Assembly: GCA_025929125.1 (NCBI GenBank)
Contig: JAICMT010000098.1
Span: 1 to 6,238 of the forward strand
Direction: 5' to 3'
DNA length: 6,238 nt
Source: Acidobacteriaceae bacterium
GTDB taxonomy: Bacteria; Acidobacteriota; Terriglobia; Terriglobales; Acidobacteriaceae
The translations under genes and the position numbers were made by a program. The notes under the pieces were generated by a model. It saw nothing but the letters and a program-made list of their open reading frames with translations. It did no database searches and was not told the DNA's origin. This document shows positions 5,572-6,238 of this stretch, piece by piece; position 1 is the stretch's first letter; every line of letters begins with the position of its first letter.

Positions 5572-5601
5572 ACATTAGATGTCTATATAGGAATATGTCA
5601 A
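5572..5601 (-). promoter_or_regulatory. promoter of the ArsR operon with overlapping dyad
   Basis: On the minus strand a perfect -35 box TTGACA (5601-5596) is followed after 16 bases by TCTAAT (5579-5574), one mismatch from TATAAT. The start of transcription should fall near 5567, only about two bases before the ATG. The -10 box lies inside the perfect inverted repeat ACAT-TAG-ATGT (5572-5582), and the pentamer GACAT recurs 16 bases apart (5599-5595 and 5583-5579). These are plausible operator half-sites for the regulator encoded downstream. Confidence 0.7.
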
Positions 5602-5610
5602 GTAGGTGAC

Positions 5611-5620
5611 CGGTATACCG
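5611..5620. promoter_or_regulatory. perfect 10-base palindrome upstream of the ArsR promoter
   Basis: CGGTATACCG is its own reverse complement and lies nine bases upstream of the -35 box. It could be part of an operator for a dimeric protein. A ten-base palindrome can also arise by chance, and nothing else supports a function. Confidence 0.3.
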
Positions 5621-5640
5621 ATTAAGTTGGGTCGAGAATC

Positions 5641-5668
5641 AGATGGCGATGTTCAGATGGCGATATTC
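5641..5668. repeat. tandem duplication of a 14-base unit
   Basis: AGATGGCGATGTTC (5641-5654) is followed directly by AGATGGCGATATTC (5655-5668), one mismatch apart, and then by AG, the start of a third copy. The second copy overlaps the stop codon of the DUF4440-family gene by two bases. It looks like a replication-slippage duplication at the 3' end of that gene. Confidence 0.8.
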
Positions 5669-6056
5669 AGACAGCGGCGTCTGCGATCAGTGTTCCCTGG
5701 TGGTACACGATCTTCCAATCCCCCGCTGTCCGCCTCCAGATAGTGGCGCGCCGGCTCTTTCTGGTGCCGTCCTGCACTAGCTTGTAAGTCAGCAGATACA
5801 GGTCCGGCGCCAGGCTTTGACACCGAAAGTCCGTGGTCTCCCAGCGATCCTCAAATGAGGCGGAATAACGCTCTTCCAGCACCCCCAGCACGAAGTCCCG
5901 CGTGTACTCCCGCCCGGACGCGCCCACCTCGCGGAACTCGGGATCCATCATCGCTTCGAATTTGGCCCGTGTTCGTCCGAACTCCGGGCGATGAAAGATC
6001 GGCTCGCGGGCTGCGAGCTCCGCCAGGACCGACTCGTGCTCGAATTCCATCCCCAT
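5667..6056 (-). CDS. DUF4440 / SnoaL-like (NTF2-fold) protein
   Basis: It encodes 129 residues from ATG 6056. GTG 6062 (two residues longer) and ATG 6050 are equally possible, and none has a Shine-Dalgarno sequence. The NTF2-like cone fold is suggested by an N-terminal helix (VLAELAAREPIFHR), MMDPEFREVGASGREYTRD (about 36-54), an alternating-strand segment FRCQSLAPDLYLLTYKLV, and a closing RRATIWRRTAGDWKIVYHQGT (about 102-122), the pattern of DUF4440 proteins. These are often small standalone proteins of unknown role; no catalytic residues can be named. It is divergent from truB across 74 bases. Downstream lies the tandem repeat and the ArsR promoter, with no clear terminator, so read-through into the ArsR operon is possible. 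Confidence 0.82.
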   Translation of the reverse strand: MGMEFEHESVLAELAAREPIFHRPEFGRTRAKFEAMMDPEFREVGASGREYTRDFVLGVLEERYSASFEDRWETTDFRCQSLAPDLYLLTYKLVQDGTRKSRRATIWRRTAGDWKIVYHQGTLIADAAV

Positions 6057-6076
6057 GCTCACAAAGATACAATCGC

Positions 6077-6134
6077 GGAGGTGGGCTTTTTGGGGACAAG
6101 TAAAGCAGAACAGCAGAAACTGGTGCGCAGATGA
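6077..6134 (+). CDS. possible 14-residue leader ORF coupled to truB
   Basis: GGAGGTG at 6077-6083 matches seven bases of the anti-Shine-Dalgarno complement. The only start codon at a suitable distance is TTG at 6090, six bases later. It opens a frame encoding [14 protein letters not shown], closed by TGA at 6132-6134, which overlaps the truB ATG as ATGA. truB has no ribosome-binding site of its own, so it might be translated by re-initiation after this ORF. The span given includes the ribosome site; the ORF itself is 6090-6134. A chance match is possible, and TACAAT at 6068-6073, if it is a -10 box, would start the mRNA inside the ribosome site. Confidence 0.35.
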
Positions 6135-6238
6135 ATGGACTTCTCGTTCTGGATAAGCCCGCCGGCATGACCTCGCATGACGTCGTCGACATCGTCCGCC
6201 GCGCCGTCGGGGAGCGGTCGGTCGGCCATCTGGGTACA
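6131..6238 (+). CDS. truB: tRNA pseudouridine(55) synthase TruB, N-terminal part
   Basis: Thirty-six codons are in the window, starting at ATG 6131; an in-frame TAA at 6101-6103 excludes an upstream start. The translation begins [17 protein letters not shown] and continues to SVGHLGT, which is the TruB N-terminal signature (G-x-L-x-LDKPxGxTS, then the GHxGTLDP block). TruB isomerises uridine 55 in the T loop of tRNAs. The window ends just before the catalytic Asp expected in the LDP segment, so activity cannot be judged. It is divergent from the DUF4440-family gene, with a 74-base intergenic region, and lacks its own Shine-Dalgarno sequence. Confidence 0.93.
   Translation, partial: MNGLLVLDKPAGMTSHDVVDIVRRAVGERSVGHLGT

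Noticed and set aside
5227..5575. An upstream extension of the SRPBCC frame that would give a 273-residue protein starting near 5575.
   Set aside because: This part overlaps the ArsR gene in another frame, is Arg/Pro/Ala-rich low-complexity sequence, and the true SRPBCC domain starts after 5221 with its own GGAGG ribosome site.
1..6238. CRISPR arrays, insertion sequences, retron-like or toxin-antitoxin modules.
   Set aside because: There are no spaced repeats, terminal inverted repeats, transposase or reverse transcriptase motifs. The only repeats are the 14-base tandem and short palindromes listed.

Overview
The window comes from a GC-rich bacterial chromosome. The coding part is roughly 60-68% G+C where I counted individual lines, while the first 480 bases are 48% (230 of 480 counted). 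The gene set, codon use and several start codons that look leaderless suggest a member of the Acidobacteriota (an Acidobacteriaceae-like soil organism). That placement is an inference from general resemblance, not from a diagnostic gene.

Layout. (1) Bases 1-517 are low in G+C and nearly gene-free. They hold the possible last 29 codons of a response-regulator-like protein, a bidirectional terminator and an unusual G-tract/KpnI-type palindrome. (2) Bases 518-1450 are read on the minus strand: a TlpA/ResA-like thioredoxin lipoprotein, a 96-residue HMA-fold-like protein and a tRNA-Arg(UCG) with encoded CCA, tightly packed as one likely transcription unit. (3) A divergent promoter at 1469-1475 also drives a family 2 glycosyltransferase on the plus strand (1483-2565), probably from a leaderless mRNA. 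(4) Bases 2634-4113 (plus) form a tight operon of two tandem 6-pyruvoyltetrahydropterin-synthase-family proteins and GTP cyclohydrolase I. Both junctions are ATGA overlaps, and a strong bidirectional hairpin terminator follows. (5) Bases 4183-5565 (minus) are an ArsR-type regulator, an SRPBCC/AHSA1 protein and a DinB-family protein in one likely operon, with a near-consensus promoter placed so that the mRNA would be leaderless. (6) Bases 5667-6056 (minus) encode a DUF4440/SnoaL-like protein. (7) Divergent from it, the first 36 codons of truB run off the end of the window, possibly preceded by a translationally coupled 14-codon leader ORF.

How the genes work together. The pterin operon is the clearest functional unit. 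FolE makes 7,8-dihydroneopterin triphosphate, and the two PTPS-family enzymes are placed to act on it. The first has every expected catalytic residue; the second has Cys where the catalytic His should be. Both have the C-x5-HGH spacing of true PTPS rather than the C-x3-HGH of E. coli QueD, so a product other than the queuosine precursor is plausible. The ArsR/SRPBCC/DinB operon is a common self-regulated arrangement whose ligand is unknown. I see no mobile element, CRISPR array or defence system. The most unusual signals are the altered tandem PTPS paralogue, the leaderless promoter geometries, the truB leader ORF and the G-tract element beside the tRNA.
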